Shown here piece by piece: positions 42,477 to 53,100 of a stretch of DNA of 64,000 nt. Position numbers and translations under genes: made by a program. The notes under the pieces were generated by a model that saw only the letters and a list, made by a program, of their open reading frames with translations, searched no databases and was not told the origin of the DNA. The DNA is taken from the NCBI GenBank assembly GCA_014238335.1, contig JABABI010000037.1, forward strand, positions 1 through 64,000, read 5' to 3'. The DNA comes from Fuerstiella sp. (GTDB lineage Bacteria; Planctomycetota; Planctomycetia; Planctomycetales; Planctomycetaceae). The first letter of the stretch is position 1, and every line of letters begins with the position of its first letter.

Positions 42477-43526
42477 ATGACCAGTCGCCACCCAATCGAA
42501 TCCTCTTTGCTGGGGACAGCTGTCGGAGATGCTTTGGGTTTGCCGTATGAGGGCCTGACACCGGAGCGAGGTCAGAAGCTGATCGGGTATCCCGATCGCT
42601 TTCGGTTCCTGCCGGGCCGCGGCATGGTGTCGGACGATACAGAACACGCCTGCATTGTGGCTCAGTGTTTGATCGCGTCCGCTCACGATGACGGCCTCTT
42701 TGAAGCGGAACTGGCCGGACGACTGCGCCGGTGGTTTCTGGCGATGCCTGCGGGAATCGGGCGAGCCACGCTGCGATCCTGTCTGAAGCTCTGCGTCGGC
42801 TTTGGCCCCGGTAACAGCGGGGTGATGTCGTCCGGCAACGGGCCTTCCATGCGAGCCCCAATCCTTGGCGCGGCGGTTGACAGTCTGGATGTAGTGTTGC
42901 GGTTGAATCATCTGTCGTCCCGTATTACTCACACCGATCCACTTGCAGAGCACGGTGCTGCGGCAGTGGCGATTGCCGCATGGGGAGCCGCCCGGAATGG
43001 ATTTACTGACCATGCCACGTACTTTCAGCTGATACGTGAGCGTCTGACAGGAGAACACGCCGAACAGTTGCTGGCCGCGATGGACAAAGTCGAAGCCAGT
43101 CTGGCTACCGAAGAGTCAACTCAGGAGTTTTGCTGCGAGCTCTGTGGTCCGGCGGGAGCTACTGGCTACACGCTGCACACTGTGCCGGTCGCCATTCACG
43201 CGTGGCTGAGGTGTCGCGGACACCTGAATGTCACATTGCGCAATGTGATTCTATGCGGAGGAGACACGGACTCAACGGCGGCGATTGCCGGTGGCATTGC
43301 CGGGTGTGAGACGGAAGTTACCGACGAACTGGCCAACAGTATTATGGACTGGCCCTGCAATCCCCGCCGGATCATCCGACTCAGCAAACAATTGATCCGA
43401 GTGACCGAGACAGGTCTGCCGGAGCGTCCACTGCAGTCATCGTTTCCGATGCAGGCTCTGCGAAACAGCTTCTTTCTGGTTGTCGTACTGTTGTGGGGTC
43501 TGCGGCGATTGCTGCCACCGTGGTGA
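42477..43526 (+). CDS. ADP-ribosylglycohydrolase family protein with C-terminal membrane segment
   Basis: 349 residues from ATG 42477. DraG/ARH-type signature: ESSLLGTAVGDALGLPYEGL, GMVSDDTEH (metal Asp pair), SNG-like SSGNGPSMRAPILG and CGGDTDSTAAIAGGIAG. The family removes ADP-ribose from proteins or small molecules with a di-magnesium centre. Unusual: the last ~25 residues (NSFFLVVVLLWGLRRLLPPW) look like a tail anchor, so the enzyme may sit at the inner face of the membrane. No ADP-ribosyltransferase partner is adjacent. It lies ~90 bases after thrS with a palindrome between. Confidence 0.85.
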   Translation: MTSRHPIESSLLGTAVGDALGLPYEGLTPERGQKLIGYPDRFRFLPGRGMVSDDTEHACIVAQCLIASAHDDGLFEAELAGRLRRWFLAMPAGIGRATLRSCLKLCVGFGPGNSGVMSSGNGPSMRAPILGAAVDSLDVVLRLNHLSSRITHTDPLAEHGAAAVAIAAWGAARNGFTDHATYFQLIRERLTGEHAEQLLAAMDKVEASLATEESTQEFCCELCGPAGATGYTLHTVPVAIHAWLRCRGHLNVTLRNVILCGGDTDSTAAIAGGIAGCETEVTDELANSIMDWPCNPRRIIRLSKQLIRVTETGLPERPLQSSFPMQALRNSFFLVVVLLWGLRRLLPPW

Positions 43527-43588
43527 TCGGATGAAGTCGACACTAATCAGGTCGTACCGTCCCACCGGGGGCCGGACGTCAATTCCGC

Positions 43589-44416
43589 TCATGGGACGTT
43601 CCTGACACCATTCGTGCGTTTCACCTGAGCCAGGACGAAGTCAACCAGTTCCTGACACTCAAAAAAACCAGGCCACATGTTGTGTCCCTGCCCGGGCGGT
43701 ATAACAAGCTGCATTTGTCCGCCGAGAGCCTTGTATCGCTTCTGCATTTCTCCCGAATTGGCGTGCAGGGGAACAACTCTGTCCACGTCACCGTGAATTG
43801 CAAACAGCGGTACGCCCGCCTGTGCCAATGCGTTCAGGCGGTCAATCGGATTGTGCTTCGTAAGTTGAGCCGTAAGCTCGTCGGCGGTCATGTGAAAGGC
43901 ACCGCTGGCTCGCTTGACACCTGGATAGCTGGTGATGCTGCAGACCGGATATACGCCCGCAAAGCCTGCAACCTTGTCGGCGTTGTCGACAGCCCACGCC
44001 AGCGTCATTAGTCCGCCACGACTACGTCCCATCATCACAGGCGTGGGTGAAAAACCGCGTTGTCCGACCAGTTCTCTGTAGAGGGCAGAATACAGTGCTC
44101 GCCCGTCCGGGCTGCCATAGGATTCTCCGACATCAACACCGGCGATTGCGATACCTGCCTGTGTAAATCGATCGAACATCCATTTTTCCGCCTTGCCGGG
44201 CAGATTAGGCAGCGTTGGCGCGTACCAGACCCAGGGAATTGGTATGTCTGCGGGATTCGCTGCCGGGGGGATAACGAATGCGATCTTCCCCTTCACCAGA
44301 AAGGTTTCACCAGACAGCGGCAACGACTTCTCAGTCACGTCGTCTGCAGGTGCCGTTGGCGCAAGAATAAATGCCAGGGCGACGAGAGAGAGAATGGAGT
44401 GCTGCATGAATTGCAT
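43589..44416 (-). CDS. Secreted alpha/beta hydrolase
   Basis: 275 residues with a signal peptide (SILSLVALAFILAPTAPA). Motifs: PWVWYAPTLPNLPG, MMGRSRGGLMTLAWAVDN (GxSxGG nucleophile), LFAIHGDVDRVVPLHANSG (acid) and GQGHNMWPGFFEC (His). All triad positions are present. Substrate unknown; family relatives are esterases or prolyl-oligopeptidase-like hydrolases. The downstream minus-strand partner of the sulfatase (44449), with a 32-base gap, suggesting co-transcription and a shared role in degrading a sulfated, esterified polymer. Confidence 0.85.
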   Translation of the reverse strand: MQFMQHSILSLVALAFILAPTAPADDVTEKSLPLSGETFLVKGKIAFVIPPAANPADIPIPWVWYAPTLPNLPGKAEKWMFDRFTQAGIAIAGVDVGESYGSPDGRALYSALYRELVGQRGFSPTPVMMGRSRGGLMTLAWAVDNADKVAGFAGVYPVCSITSYPGVKRASGAFHMTADELTAQLTKHNPIDRLNALAQAGVPLFAIHGDVDRVVPLHANSGEMQKRYKALGGQMQLVIPPGQGHNMWPGFFECQELVDFVLAQVKRTNGVRNVP

Positions 44417-44448
44417 TTCTGATAATCGTAGCGGACGGAATTCGGAGT

Positions 44449-45945
44449 CTATTCGGCCCTCTTGCGGTTCTTCTTACTGGTCTTTTTTTTTCGGGGCTCC
44501 TTTGGAGGTCCGTACGTCTTCATAAGAATTCGGTCGACGACGGAGCGATCGTTTCGACTCTGAAAGGCGGGCAGCATCGGATCGTCGGTACGGGTCATGT
44601 GAGCGACCAGTTCAGCCTGCAGAAGTTTGATGGTCGGCTGAAGTTCCGGCCGTTCGATGAGATTATGGCGGCAGTCAGGATCGTTCTTCAAGTTGTAAAA
44701 TTCTTCCGGCACGCGGTAACGAAAAAGGTCGATGCGTGTGGCGATATCGGGATTCGTTTTGGCCGCGTTCTGCATGGCCGCCATTGTTTTGCCTTCATTG
44801 TTGTTTCGGTACCAGTGTTTGCCATCGCTGAAGGGATTATAGATGTATCCGTATTCTTCGCTTTGCACGCTGCGCATCGGGACGGCATCACCCCCGGCTT
44901 TGGAATCGATCTGAGTGAAAACGAAACTGCGCCCCGCCTGTCGCTGTTGCTTTAGTAATGGCACGAACGAACGACCGTCCAGCCCGTCGGGGCCCGTGAC
45001 ACCGCTGACATCCATGAACGTGGGGAAAAGGTCGACTGTGGACACAAAGTCACGATCATTCGTCGTGCCCGCACCGATCTGGCCGGGCCAGCGGGCCAGC
45101 ATTGGTGTTCGAGAACTGTGAAACCATGCGTTGCATTTTGCAAACGGCACAGCAATCCCGTTGTCCGAAATGAAAATGACAAGCGTGTTGTCTTCGAAAC
45201 CGGATTTTTGCAGTGCCTGCATGACTTTTCCAAACGTGTCGTCCAGACGCCGCGTGGAGTTCAGGTAGTGAGCCAGTTCGGCACGCACACCAGGCAGATC
45301 GGGCAGGAATCCGGGCACAGAGACTTCGGCAGGATCATAGGTGCGTGAGGGCATCGCGGCGCCCTTCGTCAGTTTTTCAGGATTGCAGTACGGACGGTGC
45401 GGGTCGTGGGAATTCACCATGAAATAAAATGGCTTGCCCTCGCGTTTGATTTGCTCAAGGAACGTCCGGCTGCGCTGGAAGTAGATCTCGGGGTCGCGTC
45501 CGTTTCCCAGTTCCTTCTGGTCGAATTGGTAGTCCCACTTCATGGATGTCTTAGGCGTTGAATGACCGACCTTGCCCAGAATGCCTGCAAGGTATCCGGC
45601 GTTCTGCAGGGTTGTCACGATGTCCGGAACATCTTCTCTGGCCTTCATGAATCCCATTGCGCCCGAACGGTGGCTGTAGCGTCCCGTGGCAATGATCGCT
45701 CGACATGGAGCGCAAATGGCCGCGTTGACATGGGCACGATTGAACTTCATCGCTGCGGCTGCAAAGGCATCCAGGTGCGGCGTGAGATCAGCAGGGCGAC
45801 CGCCGTAGACGCCCAGTGATTCGGCGTGCAGATCGTCAGCTGTAAACAGCAGGATGTTGGGTCGGTTGTTCGCCATCGCGGTGTCTAAGAAAATCGTTAA
45901 GAGACACAGGGTTGCGATGTGGCGAAGTGCTGGCAGGTCTGGCAT
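44449..45945 (-). CDS. Secreted sulfatase (type I, formylglycine)
   Basis: 498 residues from ATG 45945, which opens a signal peptide (LRHIATLCLLTIFLDTAMA). Upstream in-frame codons to 46110 do not. RPNILLFTADDLH carries the metal Asp pair, and CAPCRAIIATGRYSHRSG is the sulfatase motif CxPxR at residues 78-82, whose Cys becomes formylglycine; a sulfatase-maturing enzyme is needed elsewhere. HDPHRPYCNP and VIFISDNGIAVP follow. A Lys/Arg-rich C-terminal tail (PRKKKTSKKNRK) is typical of planctomycete sulfatases. Likely acts on sulfated algal polysaccharides, by family inference. Confidence 0.93.
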   Translation of the reverse strand: MPDLPALRHIATLCLLTIFLDTAMANNRPNILLFTADDLHAESLGVYGGRPADLTPHLDAFAAAAMKFNRAHVNAAICAPCRAIIATGRYSHRSGAMGFMKAREDVPDIVTTLQNAGYLAGILGKVGHSTPKTSMKWDYQFDQKELGNGRDPEIYFQRSRTFLEQIKREGKPFYFMVNSHDPHRPYCNPEKLTKGAAMPSRTYDPAEVSVPGFLPDLPGVRAELAHYLNSTRRLDDTFGKVMQALQKSGFEDNTLVIFISDNGIAVPFAKCNAWFHSSRTPMLARWPGQIGAGTTNDRDFVSTVDLFPTFMDVSGVTGPDGLDGRSFVPLLKQQRQAGRSFVFTQIDSKAGGDAVPMRSVQSEEYGYIYNPFSDGKHWYRNNNEGKTMAAMQNAAKTNPDIATRIDLFRYRVPEEFYNLKNDPDCRHNLIERPELQPTIKLLQAELVAHMTRTDDPMLPAFQSRNDRSVVDRILMKTYGPPKEPRKKKTSKKNRKRAE

Positions 45946-46197
45946 CCGGTAGCTTTCTGGCGGTCGTGGCAACCCGCATGCGGGCAGATCGAGGAAAAAC
46001 TGGAAACTGTGATTTCGGGAGATTCTACGACTGAACTGCTGCACGATTCCACCAAAACAGCTGGCCCCGGAGATTCGACGTCTCAGAACCTTCAAAAAAG
46101 GCTGAAACACATGCCGCGGCTTTCCGCTGAAGGTAACTGCATCAGGTCAAAGACCTACTTACCAACGAATCCTTCATGACTCGGAAATGGTGGCGTT

Positions 46198-47379
46198 ATG
46201 AAAACTTCAACAACATACGTAATTACTCGATTCGCCGTGTGTGTATTGGCTGTCGCATCCCTCGCCGACACCGTTTTTGCGGACCGCGAAATCTACAACA
46301 AGACGCTGAACTCCACGGCGTGGGTGCTGGCCAAGACCGGCGGCGAAACATCCAGCGGAACAGGAGTTCTGGTGAACGCAGAGAAAAAACTGCTGATCAC
46401 CAACTTTCACGTGGTGGGCGACGCTCGGGCGACGGTGATCTTTTTCCCGGAATCCAAGAACGGCAAGCCGATTGTGGAACGCTCACACTATCTGAACAAC
46501 GTCAAGAAGTTGGGTATCCGCGGCCGAGTGCTCGGCGTGGATCGTAAACGCGACCTTGCCCTGGTGGAGCTGGATCGACTGCCCGAGAACGCCGTCGCTA
46601 TTCCACTTGCCAAAGACACGATCGGGCCTGGCGAAGATGTTCAGTCCATCGGAAACCCCGGCTCGACAGACGCTCTGTGGGTCTTCACTTCCGGAACCGT
46701 GCGGTCGGTCTATCAGAAGCAGTTCCGAACAGGAGCCGGCGAACATGACTTCATGGTTGTCGAAACACAGTCCCCCATCAATTCCGGTGACAGCGGTGGT
46801 CCCGTGGTGAACAACGACGGAGAACTGGTTGCGATTTCTCAGGCTATTTCTCCCAAAGCACGACTGGTCAGTTACAGTGTTGATGTTTCAGAAGTGAACG
46901 GGTTTCTGGACAGCCCATGGAAACCAGCTCCGTTGCCCGTCGAGATTGTCCTGGAGAAAACTGAGCTGAAATTCACGAAGCACGAGACTGGTCACTTCGA
47001 AGTGTCGTTCGACCAGAAGGACAACGACATGCAATCCGTGTTTGTGACAAAAGAGGTTGAGTACTTTGAACGAGCAGACGTCCGCAAGGTCTGGGCTCTG
47101 GCTGCCACGCTGAAGGAAGCTCCCAGCCTGGCAACCGTGATGAAACTGCTGCAGCAAAGTGCCCGTACCAAGATTGGGGCATGGACGGTCGAAAAGTCTG
47201 AAAACGGCGACTACCTTGTGATTTATTGCTGTAAGGTCGATGCAACGGCGACGCCAGGTGCTTTGAAAAGCACGATGGAGTACGTTGCAAAGCTGACCAG
47301 TGTGACGAAGAAGGATCTGATCCCGGCGGTCAGCAGCAAGAATGGCGCAGACACACTGGACTCGTGGTTGGGTAACTAA
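46198..47379 (+). CDS. Secreted trypsin-like (S1C/HtrA-type) serine protease
   Basis: 393 residues with signal peptide (FAVCVLAVASLADTVFA). Catalytic triad: His71 in ITNFHVVG, Asp119 in DRKRDLALVEL, Ser199 in NSGDSGGPVV, with the HtrA-type spacing. No PDZ domain is visible; residues about 230-390 form a separate alpha/beta segment of no known family. Located in the periplasm or outside. Divergent from the sulfatase-hydrolase pair, with a bidirectional-looking terminator after it. Confidence 0.9.
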   Translation: MKTSTTYVITRFAVCVLAVASLADTVFADREIYNKTLNSTAWVLAKTGGETSSGTGVLVNAEKKLLITNFHVVGDARATVIFFPESKNGKPIVERSHYLNNVKKLGIRGRVLGVDRKRDLALVELDRLPENAVAIPLAKDTIGPGEDVQSIGNPGSTDALWVFTSGTVRSVYQKQFRTGAGEHDFMVVETQSPINSGDSGGPVVNNDGELVAISQAISPKARLVSYSVDVSEVNGFLDSPWKPAPLPVEIVLEKTELKFTKHETGHFEVSFDQKDNDMQSVFVTKEVEYFERADVRKVWALAATLKEAPSLATVMKLLQQSARTKIGAWTVEKSENGDYLVIYCCKVDATATPGALKSTMEYVAKLTSVTKKDLIPAVSSKNGADTLDSWLGN

Positions 47380-47412
47380 ACGAATTCAACTCGGCAGCTG
47401 ATACCATTTCCG

Positions 47413-47460
47413 CAACGGCTGCGGTGCCCCATTGATGGGGTGCCGTGAGCCGTTGTTTTT
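47413..47460 (+). terminator. Strong terminator between convergent genes
   Basis: CAACGGCT (47413-47420) pairs with AGCCGTTG (47448-47455), with an inner GGTGCCCCAT/ATGGGGTGCC stem, followed by T5. Serves the protease; the minus-strand birA may also use it. Confidence 0.85.
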
Positions 47461-47498
47461 GTTCATTGGACAGCAATCATCGTGACGGTGGTCGCCCG

Positions 47499-48281
47499 TT
47501 ATTGCCATCGGATCACTGTTCCTGCATTGAATCGATGAATGTCTGTACCGTCGTCGATGACAAGGCACCCCGATTCGTCGATGCCACGGCACAGACCGCT
47601 GGTTGTTGACTGGCCGACCTGCAACGACACGGAAAGACCATTTAGATAACTGTGTGAGTTCAACTCTGCCAACAACGCTGTTTGCCGATCACGCAGTCTT
47701 CTGATCGTTTCATCGATTTGCGGCAACAGCCTGATCAGAGTGTCCGTCAGGCCATGGTGCCCGTTACACAGGTCGAAGACACTGGTTGCTCGCTGCCGCA
47801 CATCTTCGGGCGCTGGAGCCAGTGAGTTGTTCACGTTGATGCCAACGCCGATGACAATCGCTGACCTTTTGTCGACGGTGTGCTGTTCCGTCAGGATGCC
47901 GCATATTTTTGCTCCACCGACCAGTACGTCATTAGGCCACTTAATGGCGACTGAGCTGTCAGGCACGAGGTCCGCAACTGCGTTTCGCACTGCCAGCCCC
48001 GTTGCCAGTGAAATCAATGGCAACCAGTCGGGTGACAAACCAAGATCAGCGGCATTCAGTACCAGCGAAAACGTCAGTGCGCCAGACGTCGCCCACCACG
48101 AATTTGCGCCTCGTCCGCGGCCGGCCGTCTGATTGGACGTTAACACCAGAGCCGGGGACAATGGCAGGAGATCGGAAAGCACTTCGCGGGCCAGTTTGTT
48201 CGTGGAATCGAGTGATTCGTGATACTCAACGTGTTGAACGCTGGTTTCGCGAGTAATCCGGCTTAGGTCAAAGCTGGTCAT
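47499..48281 (-). CDS. birA: Biotin-[acetyl-CoA-carboxylase] ligase
   Basis: 260 residues. Catalytic motifs: SNQTAGRGRGANSWWAT (the GRGRx biotinyl-AMP loop), VAIKWPNDVLVGGAKICGIL (KWPND) and AIVIGVGINVNN, followed by a small C-terminal beta domain (GLCRGIDESGCLVIDDG). It attaches biotin to carboxylase carrier proteins. The N-terminal HTH domain of E. coli BirA is missing, so it is the monofunctional form and not a repressor. Convergent with the protease gene. Confidence 0.95.
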   Translation of the reverse strand: MTSFDLSRITRETSVQHVEYHESLDSTNKLAREVLSDLLPLSPALVLTSNQTAGRGRGANSWWATSGALTFSLVLNAADLGLSPDWLPLISLATGLAVRNAVADLVPDSSVAIKWPNDVLVGGAKICGILTEQHTVDKRSAIVIGVGINVNNSLAPAPEDVRQRATSVFDLCNGHHGLTDTLIRLLPQIDETIRRLRDRQTALLAELNSHSYLNGLSVSLQVGQSTTSGLCRGIDESGCLVIDDGTDIHRFNAGTVIRWQ

Positions 48282-48444
48282 GCGTCTGTGGAAATGTGTG
48301 GGCGGATAGGTAAGATTTACAGAATGTTTAACCGCTGGTTTGCGATGCGGTTATTCCCTTGCAGAAACATCCGGTCAAAGCAGCGGTGCTGCTGAGACAG
48401 CCAATTTGGATTGCGGCGGTGCCGCGAAGACAATGGAGTCACTC

Positions 48445-49044
48445 ATGATATTTAAGACACTTGTTTTTACGCTAAGCGCTCTGTGCGCTGTTGTTGTGAC
48501 CGCGTCCGACGTTCAGGCCGCAGAAAAGGGCCCCGATACGTATAAGGCTAGGTTCGAAACCAGTAAAGGCAACTTTACCGTTGAGGTTACTCGCAAGTGG
48601 GCGCCGCTTGGAGCGGATCGATTCTATGAACTTGTGCAGAAGGACTTCTACAAAGAATGTCGCTTCTTTCGAGTGGTTCCCGGTTTCATGGTGCAGTGGG
48701 GCATCAACGGAGATCCGAAGGTGCAGGCCAGTTGGCGCGAAAAGAAAATAGATGACGATCCCCTGGTCGCATCCAACGGCCGCGGATTTATTACTTACGC
48801 AATGGCCGGTCCGAACACTCGCACGTCACAACTATTCATCAACTTCAAGGACAATTCGTTTCTGGACAACAAGGGTTTTCCGCCGTTCGGGCGAGTCATT
48901 GAGGGTATGGACGTTGTGGACAGCATTAATGCTGAATACGGTGAACAACCCAGTCAGGGTGCCATGCAGTCCGAAGGCAACGCATACCTGCAGGAAAACT
49001 TTCCGAAGCTGGACTACATTAAGTCCGTCAAACTGGTGAAGTAG
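48445..49044 (+). CDS. Exported peptidyl-prolyl cis-trans isomerase (cyclophilin)
   Basis: 199 residues from ATG 48445, favoured because GGAG lies six bases upstream and a signal peptide follows (TLVFTLSALCAVVVTASDVQA). Longer in-frame starts exist at 48433 and 48340. Cyclophilin core: FETSKGNFTVEVTRKWAPLG, CRFFRVVPGFMVQWG, ITYAMAGPNTRTSQLFINF and FPPFGRVIEGMDVVDSINA. It catalyses proline isomerisation in exported proteins. Single gene between divergent birA and the PLP enzyme. Confidence 0.93.
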   Translation: MIFKTLVFTLSALCAVVVTASDVQAAEKGPDTYKARFETSKGNFTVEVTRKWAPLGADRFYELVQKDFYKECRFFRVVPGFMVQWGINGDPKVQASWREKKIDDDPLVASNGRGFITYAMAGPNTRTSQLFINFKDNSFLDNKGFPPFGRVIEGMDVVDSINAEYGEQPSQGAMQSEGNAYLQENFPKLDYIKSVKLVK

Positions 49045-49134
49045 GGCGGTTGCGGAGCAGCGGAACTTCGGGGACATGCCGCCCCAATCCGGAGTTTAAG
49101 GCCGAGACGGACTGTTGAAGTAAGCCATTGGAGA

Positions 49135-50139
49135 ATGATGTCCATAACTATTGCTTCTATTGACGACGTGAGTGCTGCCGAACCCAATATTCGCCGGCAC
49201 CTGTCTCCTGCACCGTTGATTCGGTCTCACGCTCTGGAAAAGGAACTTGATTTTGCGGACGGGCGTCAGGTCTGGCTGAAGGATTACGGCTGGACTCCCG
49301 TTGGATCATTCAAAGTTCTCGGCGCACTCAACTGGATGGAACGCAATGCGGAAGCGATTGGCGATCGCCCCGTGGCTGCTCATTCGTCCGGCAACTTTGC
49401 GTGTGGCATTTCGTATGCGGGGATGAGATACGGAAAACGTGTCCTGATCGTGATGCCGGATTCAGCGCCCCAGGTAAAGTTTGACATGGCCCGGTCGTTT
49501 GGAGCGCAGATTCGCACGTACAATATTGCTACGGATCACGAAACGGGTGACCGCGACCGTATCACGAAAGAAATTGCCGAACAGGAAAATGCGGTCCAGG
49601 CGTCTCCGTATGACGATGTCAATGTGATTGCCGGTAACGGCGTGGGGGGGCTGGAAATCGTTCAGGAACTGCAGCACATCGGTCGCAATGTTTCGCAGTT
49701 CCTGTGCCAGGTCAGTGGTGGCGGACTGATGGCCGGTCACGCGCTGGCCATTGCCGCCGGATTTCCTGGTGCGAAAATTATTGGCGTGGAACCGGACGGG
49801 GCAGATGATTTTCGACAGTCGCTGGCAGCCGGAGAACGTGTCAGTCTGTCGCGTCCGAAAAGTATCTGTGACGGACTATTGTCGTACGACGTGGGGCATC
49901 ACAACTGGCCGATTCTGCAGACACATGTGGCCGAATCTGTTGCCGTGCCTGACGATGAGACTCGTCAGGCGATGAAGTGGCTGTACGACAGGCATGGACT
50001 GAGAACAGAACCTTCCGGAGCCATTGCCACGGCTGCTGTACTGCAGGGACGCGTTTGTCCGGAAGGTGACGGCGACCTTGTTATTGTGATCAGTGGACGT
50101 AATCTGGACGACACAAAGTTTCGGGAATGGATTGCATGA
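49135..50139 (+). CDS. Threonine/serine dehydratase-like PLP enzyme
   Basis: 334 residues (ATG 49138 is equally possible). Fold type II PLP enzyme: GWTPVGSFKVLGALNW contains the PLP lysine (Lys60), HSSGNFACGISYAG the substrate/phosphate loop, and CQVSGGGLMAGHALA the Gly-rich loop. Resembles threonine dehydratases, but the regulatory ACT domain is absent, so it could be a catabolic threonine/serine dehydratase or serine racemase-like. The stop overlaps the ATG of the next gene (ATGA at 50136-50139), suggesting coupled translation with an exported DUF1549/1553 protein, an odd pairing. Confidence 0.85.
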   Translation: MMSITIASIDDVSAAEPNIRRHLSPAPLIRSHALEKELDFADGRQVWLKDYGWTPVGSFKVLGALNWMERNAEAIGDRPVAAHSSGNFACGISYAGMRYGKRVLIVMPDSAPQVKFDMARSFGAQIRTYNIATDHETGDRDRITKEIAEQENAVQASPYDDVNVIAGNGVGGLEIVQELQHIGRNVSQFLCQVSGGGLMAGHALAIAAGFPGAKIIGVEPDGADDFRQSLAAGERVSLSRPKSICDGLLSYDVGHHNWPILQTHVAESVAVPDDETRQAMKWLYDRHGLRTEPSGAIATAAVLQGRVCPEGDGDLVIVISGRNLDDTKFREWIA

Positions 50140-53100
50140 TTGAGCGACGATGGAAACGGCACCAGCAAATATTTGACGCTGTTCGTCGGGGGATTCTGTC
50201 AGTTCTTGCAGCTGTCATGACTTCGTCCAGCGCCGTGGCCGTTGAGATCAGTTTCAATCGTGACATTCGCCCCATTCTTTCGGACGTCTGTTTTAAGTGT
50301 CACGGTCCGGACGGACAACAGCGGATCGGTAATTTTCGACTGGACACGAAAGCGGGGGCGTTTGGCCGTGTGGAAGGTGGGCATGCAGTTGTGCCCCATG
50401 ATGTCGATGGCAGCCTGCTTTTTCAGAGAGTTACCTCGTCTGACGCTGAAGTTCGGATGCCCCCGCTCGATTCCGGCCGAAAATTATCAGCGCAACAGAT
50501 CGAATTGCTGCGGCAGTGGATCGCGGACGGCGCGCAATGGCAGGAACACTGGGCCTTTATTCCGCCGCAGCAGACGGAAGTGCCATCCACCCGAGCGACC
50601 GACTGGTGCCGCAACCCGATCGATCATTTCGTTCTGGCGAAACTGGAACAGGAGAGGCTGCAGCCATCGCCGCCAACTGATCGTCGCACGCTGATTCGTC
50701 GAGCCACACTGGACCTGAACGGTCTGCCGCCGACACCCGAAGCAGTTGACGCCTTCGTCGAGGATGAATCCCTGGGCGCATGGAACCGTGTGGTCGATCG
50801 ATTGCTGCAGTCGCCACGCTATGGCGAGACCATGGCCATCGGCTGGCTTGACGCCGCTCGCTACGCTGACACCAGCGGCTATCAGAACGATGGCCCCCGC
50901 GACATGTGGCGCTGGCGGGACTGGGTGATTGATGCATTCAACAGCAACATGCCGTTTGACCGCTTTACGGTGGAACAACTGGCCGGTGACTTGCTGCCGA
51001 ATGCGTCGCTTAGTCAGCGGATCGCGACGGGGTTCAATCGCAACCATCGGGGCAATGCGGAAGGCGGAATCATCCCGGAAGAATACCAGGTCGAATATGT
51101 GGTGGACCGAGTCGACACCACGGCGACGGTCTGGCTGGGGCTGACGATGGGATGTGCTCGCTGCCACGATCACAAATACGATCCGCTGACTCAGAAAGAT
51201 TTTTATAAGGTATTCGCTTTCTTCAATAACATTCCGGAAAACGGCCGTGCGATTAAGGAAGGTAATTCTCCGCCATACATCAAGGCACCGACACCTGAGC
51301 AGCAGGCAACGCTGAGGAAACTTGATGATCGAATCGCTGCTTCTGTTCTGCGTGTAAAGCGGTTTGCTGGCCGGCAGCAAAAAGAACTGGCCACCTGGGA
51401 GCAATCGTTCGCAGGCACAAAGCCTGTTGACTGGACGATTACCGATGGACTCGTAAATCGCTTTGAACTTGATGGCAGCATGCGAAATTCCGTGCAGAAG
51501 CTGAATGAGGCAGCGGATTTATTGACTGTCAATGATGATTCTACCGTGCGGTTCGGGCCAGGACAGCATGGCCGGTGTGCCGTTTTCGCCGGAGATACTT
51601 ATGCCGATGCAGGAGACATCGCGAACTTCGGTTACTTTGACAAATTTTCGATTTCGATGTGGATTAGGCCGACAGAGTCAACCGGCACCATTGTGTCCCG
51701 AATGATTCCTGAAGCGCAAGGCAGTGGTTACTACGTTCATCTGGGCAACGGCCGGCTGCAGGTGAATCTGGTGAAACGCTGGCTGGACGATTCCATTCGA
51801 GTCGAAAGCCGTGACACGTTGCCGTTGAACGAGTGGCAGCACATCACTATGACCTACGACGGCTCGCGAGTTGCCAAAGGCATTCGCGTCTATCGGAATG
51901 GCGAATCGTTAAAACTGCTGGTTCGCTACGACGGGATCAACCAGTCGTTTGCGGCTGAGGAGCCGTTGCGCATTGGCGGAGGTCACAGCAATTTCACGGG
52001 TGACATTGACGATGTGCAGGTTTATGACCGGGCATTGTCGGCAGCAGAAGCTGCTCGTGTCGCAGTCGCCGACTCCATCAATCGGATTGTTGCGATCGAA
52101 CCCGAGCGCCGCAGTGTCGCACAGACTGGCAAGCTGGTTCAGTACTTCATTCAGCATCATGCTCCCGAAGACATTCGCAAGACGCATCTGGAAATTGTCG
52201 CTGCCAGGCGTGAGCGGGCGGCGTTCCATGAATCCATTCCTACGGTCATGGTCATGCAGGAAATGGAGCCGCCGCGAGCAACCCATATTCTGACGCGGGG
52301 CCAGTACGATGCGCCTGCACAGAAAGTCACGGCCGGTGTTCCGGACACATTGCCGCCACTGTCTGATGGTGCTCCGAACACTCGGCTTGACTTTGCACAG
52401 TGGCTGGTCGCTCCCGGCCACCCACTGACGGCGCGGGTGGCAGTGAACAGAATCTGGCAGATGTACTTTGGCACCGGTCTTGTGAAAACGACGGAGGACT
52501 TTGGCGCTCAGGGGGATATGCCCAGCCATCCGGATCTGCTGGATTGGCTGGCCAGAGAATTCATTCGCAGCGGATGGGACGTGAAGGCACTGCATAAACT
52601 GATCGTGACCAGCGCGACGTACCAACAGTCTTCCACGACGACAGCGGAATTGCGTGACAGAGATCCGGAGAACCGGCTACTGGCACGCGGTCCGCGGTTT
52701 CGGCTTCCGGCCGAAACGGTACGGGACCAGGCATTATTCATCAGCGGACTTCTGGCTGAACAAGTTGGTGGCCCATCCGTGCGGCCGTATCAGCCGGATG
52801 GACTCTGGAAAGAGATCGCGTCGACCACAAATTATGAACAGTCTCACGGGAAAGACCTTTATCGCCGCAGCCTGTACACGTATTGGAAACGCACCGTCGC
52901 GCCGCCCACCATGGTGACTCTGGACGCGACGTCTCGAGAATCGTGCATCGTCAAACGTTCGCGCACGAATACGCCGTTGCAGGCTCTGGCGCTGATGAAC
53001 GAAGTCACGTTCGTGGAAGCGGCACGCACGCTGGCGCAGAGAGTGATGAAGGATTCAGAGGCAGCAACGGAACCTCGCATCGATCAGGCGTATAAGCGTG

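Noticed and set aside
42096..43058. 320-codon minus-strand frame across the end of thrS and the ADP-ribosylglycohydrolase gene
   Set aside because: It spans two clearly coding plus-strand genes and the gap between them, with no motifs.
50487..51404. 305-codon minus-strand frame inside the PSCyt1-DUF1549 gene
   Set aside because: Antisense shadow; the plus strand has conserved domains throughout.
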